Shown: positions 55,264 to 64,000 of the stretch, one piece after another
Layout: the number at the start of each line of letters is the position of its first letter
How positions within the stretch are numbered: position 1 is the stretch's first letter
Origin: Sphaerisporangium rubeum
Lineage (GTDB): Bacteria; Actinomycetota; Actinomycetes; Streptosporangiales; Streptosporangiaceae
Length of the DNA stretch: 64,000 bases
Direction: 5' to 3'
Assembly: GCF_014207705.1 (NCBI RefSeq)
Contig: NZ_JACHIU010000001.1
Coordinates: 5,324,501-5,388,500 of the forward strand
The notes under the pieces: model-generated
Told to the model about the DNA's origin: nothing
The model's input: the letters and a program-made list of their open reading frames with translations, nothing else
Database searches by the model: none
Program-made: the position numbers and the translations under genes

Positions 55264-55884
55264 ATGGCAGACGTGGGGGTGCGTGCCGCGCGGCGTGAGG
55301 ACGTCACGGCGGTGACCGCCACCCAGATCCGCGCGTGGAGGTCAAGATTCGCCGGGTTCCTCCCCGAGGGTCCGCTGGAACAGATGACCGGTCCCTCGTC
55401 CGAGGCGCTGTGGCACCAGCAGTGGGAGGACGCCGTGGTCGCCCCGCCGAGCCCGCGCCACCGCCTGCTGGTGGCCGTCGAGACCCTGGACCTGCTGGGT
55501 TCCCTCGATCCCGGCCCGTTCCAGGGGGACGACCTCGGCCGGCCTCCGCTGGAGCCCGTCGCACCGGGGCAGTACGTCGTCGGCCTGGCGTCCCACTCCC
55601 CCGCCGAGGATCCCGACCTGGACTCCGCCAAGGCCGCCGAACTGCTCACCCTGCTCGTCGAGCCCGGCCACACCCGCCGCGGCCACGGCAGCCGCCTGCT
55701 CAACGCCACCGTCGATCATCTGCGTGAGGACGGCTTCTCCACCGTCGTCACGTGGATCTTCGCCGAGGACCAGGCGATGCACGGCTTCCTCTCCTCGGCG
55801 GGCTGGGCTCCCGACGAGGCCGAGCGGGTCCTCGACATGGGACGGCCCATCCGCATGATCCGTCTGACCACCGACATCAGCTGA
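55264..55884 (+). CDS. GNAT-family N-acetyltransferase
   Basis: A 206-residue GNAT protein: N-terminal VRAARREDVTAVTATQIRAWR (strand 1/helix 1, about 6-26), central strands with QYVVGLASH, the acetyl-CoA motif TLLVEPGHTRRGHGSRLLNATVDHL (about 128-152, R-x-x-G-x-G form) and IFAEDQAMHGFLSSAGW near the end. An insertion of about 25 residues (75-100) separates strands 3 and 4. Substrate unknown. ATG with GGCGAG upstream. Monocistronic by spacing (165 nt after MocR, 85 nt before menA). Confidence 0.88.
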   Translation: MADVGVRAARREDVTAVTATQIRAWRSRFAGFLPEGPLEQMTGPSSEALWHQQWEDAVVAPPSPRHRLLVAVETLDLLGSLDPGPFQGDDLGRPPLEPVAPGQYVVGLASHSPAEDPDLDSAKAAELLTLLVEPGHTRRGHGSRLLNATVDHLREDGFSTVVTWIFAEDQAMHGFLSSAGWAPDEAERVLDMGRPIRMIRLTTDIS

Positions 55885-55969
55885 CCCCGGACCGCGAGGC
55901 AACGGCGACCTCCGGCGTCCGTTAGCCTGCTGGGCGGTTTGGGGTGAGATGAGAGCGCGGAGGGTGAGA

Positions 55970-56839
55970 GTGGCTACAGCGGGTCAGTGGGTCGCGGGAG
56001 CGCGGCCTCGCACGTTGCCTGCGGCGGTGGTGCCGGTGGCGGTCGGGACCGGGGTGGCGGTCTCGTACGGGGACGGCGTGTGGTGGCGGGCCCTGCTGGC
56101 GCTCGTGGTGGCGCTGCTGCTGCAGGTCGGGGTGAACTACGCCAACGACTACAGCGACGGGGTGCGCGGGACCGACGAGGGCCGGGTGGGACCGTTGCGG
56201 CTCGTGGGGTCGCGGGTGGCCACGCCTCGTGCCGTGCTGACGGCGGCGCTGGTGTGCTTCCTCGGGGCCGCCGTCGCGGGGCTGGTGCTGGTGGTCGTGA
56301 CGCGGGTCTGGTGGTTGCTGGTGGTCGGCGCGCTCGCCATCGCGGCGGCGTGGTTCTACACCGGAGGAGAGCGGCCCTATGGGTACCGCGCGCTCGGCGA
56401 GATCTCGGTGTTCGTGTTCTTCGGTCTCGTCGCGGTGACCGGCACGTCGTATGTGCAGATGGAACGCCTGCCATGGCTGCCGGCGGCCGCGGCCGTCCCG
56501 GTCGGCCTGCTGGCCTGCGCGCTCCTGGTGGTCAACAACCTGCGCGACCTCACCACCGACGAACCGGCGGGCAAACGCACCCTGGCCGTGGTGCTCGGCG
56601 ACCCCCGCACCCGCACCCTCTACGCCGCCTGCATGCTCCTGCCGTTCGCCGTGGCCCTGGCCCTGACCCCGGCCCGGCCCTTCGCCGCGCTGACCCTGCT
56701 CGCGCTTCCCCTGGCCGTCCCCCCGGCGCGCGCCGTCCTCACCGGAACCACCGGCGTCGCGCTGGTGACCACCCTCAAGCAGACCGGCCGCATCCAGCTC
56801 GTCTACGGCCTGCTCCTGGCCGTCGGCCTGGCCCTGTAG
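55970..56839 (+). CDS. menA: 1,4-dihydroxy-2-naphthoate polyprenyltransferase
   Basis: UbiA-superfamily membrane enzyme that prenylates dihydroxynaphthoate in menaquinone synthesis. 289 residues and about eight or nine membrane helices. The two Asp-rich motifs are NYANDYSDGVRGTD (about 62-75) and NNLRDLTTDEPAGKRTLAV (about 195-213). The start ATAGQWVAGARPRTLPAAVVPV is typical of actinobacterial MenA. The GTG at 55970 has GGAGGG about 7 nt upstream and gives the family length; an ATG at 55949 is possible. Other men genes are not in the window. Convergent with dapB, 9 nt apart. Confidence 0.93.
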   Translation: MATAGQWVAGARPRTLPAAVVPVAVGTGVAVSYGDGVWWRALLALVVALLLQVGVNYANDYSDGVRGTDEGRVGPLRLVGSRVATPRAVLTAALVCFLGAAVAGLVLVVVTRVWWLLVVGALAIAAAWFYTGGERPYGYRALGEISVFVFFGLVAVTGTSYVQMERLPWLPAAAAVPVGLLACALLVVNNLRDLTTDEPAGKRTLAVVLGDPRTRTLYAACMLLPFAVALALTPARPFAALTLLALPLAVPPARAVLTGTTGVALVTTLKQTGRIQLVYGLLLAVGLAL

Positions 56840-56848
56840 AGCCGGGGG

Positions 56849-57646
<798 letters not shown>

Positions 57647-58957
57647 TCAGGCGATGTGCGCGGAGAAGTCCTTGCCGGAGTACGGGCCGATCACGGCGAG
57701 GCTCATCGGCTGAGCGATGATCTCGCGGGCCACGGCGTCGATCTCCTCGGGGGTGACCGCGTCGATCCTGGCGAGGACCTCGTCCACCGACATCAGGGTG
57801 TCGTACACCAGCTCGCTCTTGCCGATGCGGGACATGCGCGACCCGGTGTCCTCCAGGCCGAGCACGAGGCCGCCGCGCATCTGGCCCTTGCCACGCGCGA
57901 TCTCCTCGTCGGTGAGGCGCTCGGCGACGACGCGGTCGAGTTCCTCGCGGCAGATCTTCAGCACTTCGTCGATCTTGCCGGGGAGGCAGCCGACGTAGAC
58001 ACCGAACTGGCCGGTGTCGGCGTACTGCGCGGTGAAGCTGTACGCCGAGTAGGCGAGGCCCCGCTTCTCGCGGATCTCCTGGAACAGCCGGGACGACATG
58101 CCGCCGCCGAGCGCGGCGTTCAGCACGCCGAGCGCGAAGCGCCGGTCGTCGGTGCGGGACAGGCCGACGGTGCCGAGCACGAGGTTGGCCTGCTCGGTGG
58201 GCCGGTCCACGACCTTCACCCCCGAGCGCGGCTCGGCGCCGTCGCCGGACAACCGCGGCGGCCGGGGCTCGGCGGACCCGCCGAGCGCGCCGGCGCGCTC
58301 GTAGGCCGCGGCCACGAGCTCCACCACCCGCTCGTGGGTGATGTTGCCGCACACCGACACCACGGTGTACGGCGGCAGGTAGTACCGCTGGTAGTACTCG
58401 GCGATGCGGTCGCGCGAGAGCGCCTGGATCGACTCCACCGACCCGAGGATCGGCCGGCCGAGCGGCGCGTCGCCGTGGAGCACCGCGGAGAACTGCTCGT
58501 GCACCACGTCGGAGGGGTCGTCGTCGTGCATGGCGATCTCTTCGAGGATCACGCCGCGCTCGGACTCGACGTCCTCGGCGGTGACCAGCGACGAGGTCAC
58601 CACGTCGGCGAGCACGTCGATGGCGAGCGGCAGATCCTCGTCGAGGACCCGCGCGTAGTAGCAGGTGTACTCCTTGGCGGTGAACGCGTTGATCTCGCCG
58701 CCGATGCCCTCGATGGCCGCGGAGATCTCCAGCGCGTCCCGGGTGGGGGTGCCCTTGAACAGCAGGTGCTCAAGGAAGTGGGTGGCCCCCATGTGCTCGG
58801 ACGCCTCGTCACGGGATCCGATGCCGACCCAGGCGCCGACCGCGACGGAACGCACGGTCGGCATCGTCTCGGTCACCACGCGGAGCCCGCCGGGCAGGAC
58901 GGTGCGGCGTACGACGCCGGCACCGTCCTTACCGGGGTGCAGAGTGGTGGTGATCAC
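57647..58957 (-). CDS. M16-family zinc metallopeptidase (processing-peptidase type)
   Basis: A 436-residue M16B peptidase. Inverted zinc motif H60-F-L-E63-H64 in [13 protein letters not shown], with the third ligand Glu in [16 protein letters not shown] (about 135-140). The second homologous half (about 240-430) has GLAYSAYSF and the R/Y substrate segment. No signal peptide, so cytoplasmic; this conserved neighbour of pnp has no settled function. GTG start overlaps the pnp stop (GTGA, 4 nt), giving coupling with PNPase. Confidence 0.94.
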   Translation of the reverse strand: MITTTLHPGKDGAGVVRRTVLPGGLRVVTETMPTVRSVAVGAWVGIGSRDEASEHMGATHFLEHLLFKGTPTRDALEISAAIEGIGGEINAFTAKEYTCYYARVLDEDLPLAIDVLADVVTSSLVTAEDVESERGVILEEIAMHDDDPSDVVHEQFSAVLHGDAPLGRPILGSVESIQALSRDRIAEYYQRYYLPPYTVVSVCGNITHERVVELVAAAYERAGALGGSAEPRPPRLSGDGAEPRSGVKVVDRPTEQANLVLGTVGLSRTDDRRFALGVLNAALGGGMSSRLFQEIREKRGLAYSAYSFTAQYADTGQFGVYVGCLPGKIDEVLKICREELDRVVAERLTDEEIARGKGQMRGGLVLGLEDTGSRMSRIGKSELVYDTLMSVDEVLARIDAVTPEEIDAVAREIIAQPMSLAVIGPYSGKDFSAHIA

Positions 58958-61272
58958 GAGTTGCGGTCGTCCCGTCCGCCGCGGGTGCGGGTACGGCGCG
59001 GCCGGTCGCCGCGCGGCTCGGACCGCTCGGACCGCTCGGCCTCGCGCGGCTCGGCGTCGCCGGCCGCGTCGCCGCCACCGGACTCGGCCCTGGCCGCGCT
59101 CTCCTTCTCGATGACCTCGACCGGCACCAGGGACAGCTTGCCCCGCGCGTCGATCTCGGCGATCTCGACCTGGACCTTGTCGCCGACGTTCATGACGTCC
59201 TCGACGTTCTCGATGCGCTTGCCGCCGTGCAGCTTGCGGATCTGCGAGACGTGCAGCAGGCCGTCCTTGCCGGGCAGCAGGCTGACGAACGCGCCGAACG
59301 CCGCGATCTTGACGACCGTGCCGAGGTAGCGCTCGCCGATCTCCGGCATGTGCGGGTTGGCGATCGAGTTGATCGTGCTGCGCGCCGCCTCGGCGGACGG
59401 GCCGTCGGTCGCGCCGATGTAGATGGTGCCGTCGTCCTCGATCGTGATCTCGGCGCCGGTGTCGTCCTGGATCTGGTTGATCATCTTGCCCTTCGGGCCG
59501 ATGACCTCGCCGATCTTGTCGACCGGGACCTTGATCGTGATGATGCGCGGCGCGGTCGGGTTCATCTCCGCCGGGGAGTCGATCGCCTCGCGCATGACGT
59601 CGAGGATGGCGAGACGTGCGGCCCTGGCCTGCTTGAGCGCCGAGGCGAGCACCGTCGCGGGGATGCCGTCCAGCTTGGTGTCGAGCTGGAGCGCCGTGAT
59701 GACGTCACGGGTGCCGGCGACCTTGAAGTCCATGTCACCCATGGCGTCCTCGGCCCCGAGGATGTCGGTCAGCGTGACGTACTGGTCACCCTCGCCGATC
59801 AGGCCCATCGCGATGCCGGCGACCATCTCCTTGAGCGGCACACCGGCGTCGAGCAGCGCCATCGTGGAGGCGCAGACCGACCCCATGCTGGTGGAGCCGT
59901 TGGACCCGAGGGCCTCCGACACCTGGCGGATGGCGTACGGGAACTCCTCGCGGCTCGGCAGCACCGGGATCAGCGCGCGCTCGGCGAGCGCGCCGTGGCC
60001 GATCTCGCGGCGCTTCGGCGAGCCGACGCGGCCGGTCTCACCGGTGGAGTACGGCGGGAAGTTGTAGTTGTGCATGTAGCGCTTGGTGCGCTCGGGGTTC
60101 AGCGTGTCGATCATCTGCTCCATGCGGAGCATGTTGAGCGTGGTGATGCCGAGGATCTGGGTCTCGCCACGCTCGAACAGGGCCGACCCGTGCACGCGAG
60201 GCACCACATGGACCTCGGCGCTGAGCTGCCGGATGTCCTTGGTGCCACGGCCGTCGATGCGCACACCCTCGCTGATCACGCGCTCGCGCATGAGCTTCTT
60301 GGTGAGCGAGCGGAACGCGGCGGAGATCTCCTTCTCGCGGCCCTCGAAGTCGGAGGCGACCTTCTCGGCGGCCAGGGCCTTGACGCGGTCCAGCTCGGCC
60401 TCGCGCTCCTTCTTGCCCGCGATGGTGAGCGCGGAGGCCAGCTCGCTCCGGACGGCGCCGGCGACGGCGTCGTAGGCGTCCTCCTGGTAGTCCAGGAAGA
60501 TCGGGAACTGCTGGGTCTCCTTGGCGGCGGCCTGAGCGATCTTGTTCTGCGCCTCGACGAGCACCTTGATGAACGGCTTGGCGGCGTCGAGACCCTCGGC
60601 CACGGTCTCCTCGGTCGGCGCGACGGCGCCGTCGGCGACCAGCTTGAGCGTGTCGCGGGTGGACTCGGCCTCCACCATCATGATCGCGACGTCGCCGTCG
60701 TCGAGCACCCGGCCGGCCACGACCATGTCGAAGGTCGCGCCTTCCAGCTCGGCGTGGGTCGGGAAGGCGACCCACTGGCCGTTGATCAGCGCGACGCGCA
60801 CGCCGCCGATCGGGCCGGAGAACGGCAGGCCCGCGAGCTGCGTCGACAGGCTCGCGGCGTTGATCGCCACGACGTCGTACAGGTGGTCGGGGTTCAGCGC
60901 CATGATGGTCGCCACGACCTGCACCTCGTTGCGCAGGCCCTTGACGAAGGACGGACGCAGCGGACGGTCGATGAGGCGGCAGGTGAGGATGGCGTCCTCG
61001 GACGGCCGGCCCTCACGGCGGAAGAACGAGCCGGGGATGCGGCCCGCGGCGTACATGCGCTCCTCGACGTCCACGGTGAGGGGGAAGAAGTCCAGGCTCT
61101 CCTTGGGATGCTTGGACGCGGTGGTGGCGGACAGGACCATCGTCTCGTCGTCGAGGTAGACGACGGCGCTTCCCGCCGCCTGGCGCGCGAACCGCCCGGT
61201 CTCGAACCGGATGGTACGCGTGCCGAAAGAGCCGTTGTCGATCACGGCCTCTGTGCTGTGGACACCCTCCAC
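58954..61272 (-). CDS. pnp: Polynucleotide phosphorylase
   Basis: Phosphorolytic 3'-5' exoribonuclease and guanosine pentaphosphate synthetase in actinobacteria. 772 residues: first RNase PH domain (about 15-150), all-alpha linker, second RNase PH domain (about 335-550, [22 protein letters not shown]-like [14 protein letters not shown]), KH domain with [12 protein letters not shown] (about 600), S1 domain (about 655-725) and a charged Arg/Asp/Glu-rich tail. GTG start with a strong AAAGGAGG site 7 nt upstream. Sits between rpsO and the M16 gene, the standard order. Confidence 0.98.
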   Translation of the reverse strand: MEGVHSTEAVIDNGSFGTRTIRFETGRFARQAAGSAVVYLDDETMVLSATTASKHPKESLDFFPLTVDVEERMYAAGRIPGSFFRREGRPSEDAILTCRLIDRPLRPSFVKGLRNEVQVVATIMALNPDHLYDVVAINAASLSTQLAGLPFSGPIGGVRVALINGQWVAFPTHAELEGATFDMVVAGRVLDDGDVAIMMVEAESTRDTLKLVADGAVAPTEETVAEGLDAAKPFIKVLVEAQNKIAQAAAKETQQFPIFLDYQEDAYDAVAGAVRSELASALTIAGKKEREAELDRVKALAAEKVASDFEGREKEISAAFRSLTKKLMRERVISEGVRIDGRGTKDIRQLSAEVHVVPRVHGSALFERGETQILGITTLNMLRMEQMIDTLNPERTKRYMHNYNFPPYSTGETGRVGSPKRREIGHGALAERALIPVLPSREEFPYAIRQVSEALGSNGSTSMGSVCASTMALLDAGVPLKEMVAGIAMGLIGEGDQYVTLTDILGAEDAMGDMDFKVAGTRDVITALQLDTKLDGIPATVLASALKQARAARLAILDVMREAIDSPAEMNPTAPRIITIKVPVDKIGEVIGPKGKMINQIQDDTGAEITIEDDGTIYIGATDGPSAEAARSTINSIANPHMPEIGERYLGTVVKIAAFGAFVSLLPGKDGLLHVSQIRKLHGGKRIENVEDVMNVGDKVQVEIAEIDARGKLSLVPVEVIEKESAARAESGGGDAAGDAEPREAERSERSEPRGDRPRRTRTRGGRDDRNS

Positions 61273-61696
61273 GGGGGACCTCCTTTTGGTCGGTCGCCCG
61301 CGTCCATGCGCTTGATCACACTCGCTGGGGGCACGCGCCGGGCCGGGCGGCGGTCGCCGCGCTCAGGCGAGGCGGTGCCCGGCTCCGTCGTGCCGGTTCC
61401 CCGTCATGTGCAGCGCCGGTCTTCGATCGAAGCACCCGGGTCGCGGCGGCACGCCGTCGACATCCGGAAGCCACTACCGAGGACCGGCCCGCAGGCGTCA
61501 CGGGGACGCTCGTACTGTGCGGACGCGGGGCACTGGTTCGGCTGTTGTTCAGTTGTCTGGTAGGCCAGTTTGCTCACCGGCGGGCCCGTGCGCGTCGCGA
61601 CGCGCCGTCTCCTCGCGGTCCTAGCCAGGGAGGCCTTGCCCTGATGTGGGAGGGAGTGGCTGCTCGCCGCTCCCTCCCCACATTATCGGCCGTGTG
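61273..61696. promoter_or_regulatory. pnp-rpsO intergenic region
   Basis: This 424-bp region has no coding frame. Next to rpsO it holds a strong hairpin (61644-61683). Within the pnp leader there is a perfect palindrome CTTCGATCGAAG (61421-61432). PNPase often represses its own leader through hairpins, so the leader may be regulatory. Confidence 0.5.
61644..61683 (-). terminator. Hairpin after rpsO
   Basis: ATGTGGG-AGGGAG pairs with CTCCCTCCCCACAT (one bulge, one wobble) around a short loop, 13 nt beyond the rpsO stop. No T-run. It may end rpsO or act as a read-through attenuator and processing site between rpsO and pnp. Confidence 0.65.
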
Positions 61697-61966
61697 CTAT
61701 CGGCGCAGGCCGAGACGCTCGATGAGGCTGCGGTAGCGCGTGATGTCCTTGCTCGCGAGGTACTTGAGCAGGCGGCGCCGACGGCCGACGAGCAACAGCA
61801 GCCCGCGGCGGCTGTGGTGGTCGTGCTTGTGGGTCTTCAGGTGCTCGGTGAGCTCGCTGATGCGCTTGCTCAGCAGGGCGACCTGCACCTCGGGGGACCC
61901 GGTGTCCCCGTCGCCGGTACCGTACTCGGCGATGATCTGCTTCTTGGCTGCGGTGTCGAGCGACAC
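61697..61966 (-). CDS. rpsO: 30S ribosomal protein S15
   Basis: An 89-residue S15 of normal length: GTG start [59 protein letters not shown], ending IERLGLRR. Binds 16S rRNA early in small-subunit assembly. An AAAAGGAG ribosome site is spaced well before GTG 61966. A longer ATG frame upstream is spurious. Placed between ribF and pnp as in most bacteria. Confidence 0.97.
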   Translation of the reverse strand: MSLDTAAKKQIIAEYGTGDGDTGSPEVQVALLSKRISELTEHLKTHKHDHHSRRGLLLLVGRRRRLLKYLASKDITRYRSLIERLGLRR

Positions 61967-62183
61967 GGCTCTCCTTTTCGTGGCTACGGGCACACGAGAC
62001 ACGACTGGCACGAGCGACCATGTGTGCCTACAGTCGCCGTGACCGGCCGGCGGGCAGCGCTCAGCAGCGCCGGAACCGGGCCGACACGTCAGGCTACCAC
62101 CGCCGTGGAGGGCTTCGCCGCACAGCGCCACAGGGACCCGGCCACAGGACCCGGTTACCGGAACCGCGTCACAGGCGCCGGTG

Positions 62184-63140
62184 TCAGGACTCGCCGCCGG
62201 TGAACCGGCGGGCCTGTGCGACGTCGCGGTGCATCTGCTCGATCAGCGCGTCGATGGAGTCGAACTTGACGGTGTCGCGCAGCCGCGCGCCGAAGTCCAC
62301 GACGACGTGCACGCCGTACAGGTCGAGGTCGTCGCGGTCGAGCGCGTAGGCCTCGACGGTGCGCTCCACACCCTCGAAGGTCGGGTTGGTGCCGATCGAG
62401 ATCGCCGCGGGCCACCGCTCCCCCTCGTACGGGGACGGCGACTGGGTGCACTCCAGCCATCCGACGTAGACGCCGTCGGCCGGGATGGCGGTGAACGACG
62501 GCGACTCGACGTTGGCCGTGGGGTACCCGAGCAGGGAACGGCCGCGCTGGTGGCCGCGCACCACCACACCCTCGACCCGGTGGGGCCGGCCGAGCGCGTC
62601 GGCCGCGCCGGCGACGTCGCCGGCGGCGAGCAGCTCGCGCACCAGGCTGGAGGAGATCGCCTCGCCGTCGCTGACCAGCGGCACGCTCTCGGCCACGAAA
62701 TCGTACTTCTCGCCGAGCTCGCGCAGGGTCTCGACGTTTCCCGCCGCCTTGTGGCCGAAGCGGAAATTCTCCCCCACCACGACCCCGGCGGCGTGCAGGC
62801 GGTCGACCAGGACGGCCTGCACGAACTCGTCGGGGGTCATGCGGGAGAACTCCAGCGTGAACGGCAGCACGCACACCGCGTCGACGCCGAGCGCGCCGAG
62901 CAACTCGGTGCGGTGCCTGGCGGTGGTCAGCCGCGGCGGATGCGTGCCGGGCCGTACCACCTCATCCGGATGCGGATCAAAGGTGATCACGACCGAGGGC
63001 ACACCGATGCGCCGCGCCATGGCCACCGCGTGCGCGACCATGCGCTGATGGCCGCGGTGCACACCGTCGAACACCCCGATCGTGACGACGGACCTGCCCC
63101 AGTCCCCGGGCACGTCGTCGAGTCCGTGCCAACCCTGCAC
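62184..63140 (-). CDS. ribF: Bifunctional riboflavin kinase/FAD synthetase
   Basis: Makes FMN and FAD. 318 residues. The N-terminal nucleotidyltransferase (about 15-170) carries [15 protein letters not shown] and the [13 protein letters not shown] segment. The C-terminal flavokinase (about 185-310) carries GYPTANV (substrate/metal binding), DGVYVGWLE and the catalytic Glu region [18 protein letters not shown] at 63140 gives [11 protein letters not shown], the usual start, while the longer ATG form adds 23 unconserved residues. No FMN riboswitch is seen upstream. Upstream neighbour is a PLP enzyme rather than truB. Confidence 0.95.
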   Translation of the reverse strand: MQGWHGLDDVPGDWGRSVVTIGVFDGVHRGHQRMVAHAVAMARRIGVPSVVITFDPHPDEVVRPGTHPPRLTTARHRTELLGALGVDAVCVLPFTLEFSRMTPDEFVQAVLVDRLHAAGVVVGENFRFGHKAAGNVETLRELGEKYDFVAESVPLVSDGEAISSSLVRELLAAGDVAGAADALGRPHRVEGVVVRGHQRGRSLLGYPTANVESPSFTAIPADGVYVGWLECTQSPSPYEGERWPAAISIGTNPTFEGVERTVEAYALDRDDLDLYGVHVVVDFGARLRDTVKFDSIDALIEQMHRDVAQARRFTGGES

Positions 63141-63275
63141 CTCGACCTCGTTCCTGTGCTGACGGCCGCGCTCACCGCCTTCAAGCCTGCCATGAGCGCC
63201 GGGTTCCATGCGCCCCCGGCACGAGGGTAGCCGAGCGGCCGCCTCCGCCGGTCATGGGGACGTGTTCTTGAGGGG

Positions 63276-64000
63276 TCACAGTGACGCCTTGAGGCCGGAG
63301 CCGCACAGGGGTGCCACGACGACCTCGCCGGGGGCCGTGCCGAGGCCGCTCACGGCGGCGTAGGCGACCGCGCCGGTGGGTTCCACCCACAGGCCGCGCG
63401 AGGCCAGCGCGGCGTGCGCGGCGGCGATCTCGTCCTCTGAGACGGTCACCACAGTGCCGCCGGTGTCGCGGACGATCTCCAGCACGCGCGGGCCGCGCAC
63501 GGGTGCGGCGATCGCGATGCCTTCGGCGGCCGTCCGGCCCGGCCGTACCGCGGTGACCTCGCGCGCGCCTGCGGTGTACGCCGCGGCCACCGGAGCGCAC
63601 CGCTCGGCCTGCACGGCGACGACGCGGGGGACGCGGTCCACGAGTCCGGCGTCGCGCAGCGCGGCGAACCCGAGGTAGGCGCCGATGACGAGGGTGCCGT
63701 TGCCGGCCGGCAGCACCAGCGTGTCCGGGGCCGTGCCGAGCCGCTCGAAGATCTCCAGCGCGTAGGTCTTGACGCCGTCGTGGAAGAACGGGTTGTACAC
63801 GTGGCTCGCGTAGAAGGCGCCGGTGCGCTCGACCCGCTCGGCCGCCGCCGTGGCGGTGTCCTCACGGGACCCCGGCACCACGGTGACCTCGGCGCCGTGG
63901 CCCGCGATCTGCTGGACCTTCTTGGCGCTGGTCCCCTCAGGCACGAAGATCTCGGCACGCAGGCCCGCTCTGGCCGCGTACGCCGCCATGGCCGTGCCGG
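63276..64000 (-). CDS. Threonine synthase-like PLP-dependent enzyme, 5' part cut by window end
   Basis: Fold-type II PLP enzyme lacking its N-terminus: the frame is open to the edge (G-T-A-M-A-A-Y-A-A-R-A-G). Remaining motifs are EIFVPEGTSAKKVQQI, NPFFHDGVKTYALEI (threonine-synthase type), the phosphate-binding glycine loop PAGNGTL, EPTGAVAYAA and the ending APLCGSGLKASL. The PLP lysine should lie in the missing part. Best match is threonine synthase or a close paralogue; cysteate synthase and related enzymes share these motifs. It reads toward ribF with 135 nt between. Confidence 0.8.
   Translation of the reverse strand, partial: GTAMAAYAARAGLRAEIFVPEGTSAKKVQQIAGHGAEVTVVPGSREDTATAAAERVERTGAFYASHVYNPFFHDGVKTYALEIFERLGTAPDTLVLPAGNGTLVIGAYLGFAALRDAGLVDRVPRVVAVQAERCAPVAAAYTAGAREVTAVRPGRTAAEGIAIAAPVRGPRVLEIVRDTGGTVVTVSEDEIAAAHAALASRGLWVEPTGAVAYAAVSGLGTAPGEVVVAPLCGSGLKASL

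Noticed and set aside
59227-61563. 778-codon open frame antisense to pnp
   Set aside because: It mirrors pnp codons, has repetitive Asp/Arg/Leu composition and no ribosome site or family motif.

Overview
The window is a high-GC actinobacterial chromosome segment, most like the Streptosporangiales or a Streptomyces relative. The signs are GTG starts, an F420-dependent LLM oxidoreductase, a DUF3046 protein downstream of recA, an actinobacterial SOS box at recA, ClgR, Lhr, a two-domain FtsK, RNase J plus RNase Y, and sugar ABC transporters without their own ATPase. I found no rRNA, complete tRNA, CRISPR array, transposase, integrase or phage gene.

The skeleton is a conserved actinobacterial housekeeping backbone. 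Reading from the right it is ribF - rpsO - pnp - M16 protease - dapB ... dapA - rnj ... ftsK - rodZ-like - rimO - pgsA - cinA - clgR - nei2-type glycosylase ... lhr - VOC protein - DUF3046 - recA - recX - F420 oxidoreductase - rny. Three accessory blocks are spliced into it.

Block 1 (about 11.6-24.4 kb, between lhr and the glycosylase) holds a VanX-like dipeptidase and a divergent ROK regulator facing a three-gene sugar ABC importer plus a NagZ-like GH3 enzyme (amino-sugar or muropeptide uptake). It also holds a membrane-tethered phosphate-type binding protein, a second paralogous ROK regulator facing a membrane endonuclease/exonuclease/phosphatase protein, and a cysteine-free Rrf2 regulator. 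The two ROK genes carry matching operator-like repeats.

Block 2 (about 32.4-48.6 kb, between ftsK and rnj) is a pectin/uronate catabolic island. It encodes a secreted pectate lyase, a sugar ABC importer, KduI, KduD and KDG kinase for unsaturated uronates. Uronate dehydrogenase, an enolase-superfamily lactone/aldarate enzyme and KdgD serve the oxidative galacturonate route, and there are two IclR regulators. A repeated operator-like motif, close to TTCCASTACATGAR, sits before kdgK, kduID and kdgD. Next to the island lie a DUF402 protein, a pair of DNA-binding proteins with tandem CAACAAAATGTTG sites, a short ATP-grasp/phosphohistidine protein and a histidine phosphatase.

Block 3 (about 51.5-56.8 kb, between dapA and dapB) holds a HutC-type GntR regulator, a DMT exporter and a MocR regulator whose start codons overlap head to head, a GNAT acetyltransferase and MenA. 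A near-perfect 22-bp-arm hairpin lies upstream of dapA.

The left edge holds the C-terminal part of an S9-family peptidase whose catalytic serine is replaced by glycine. The right edge holds a threonine-synthase-like gene cut by the window end.
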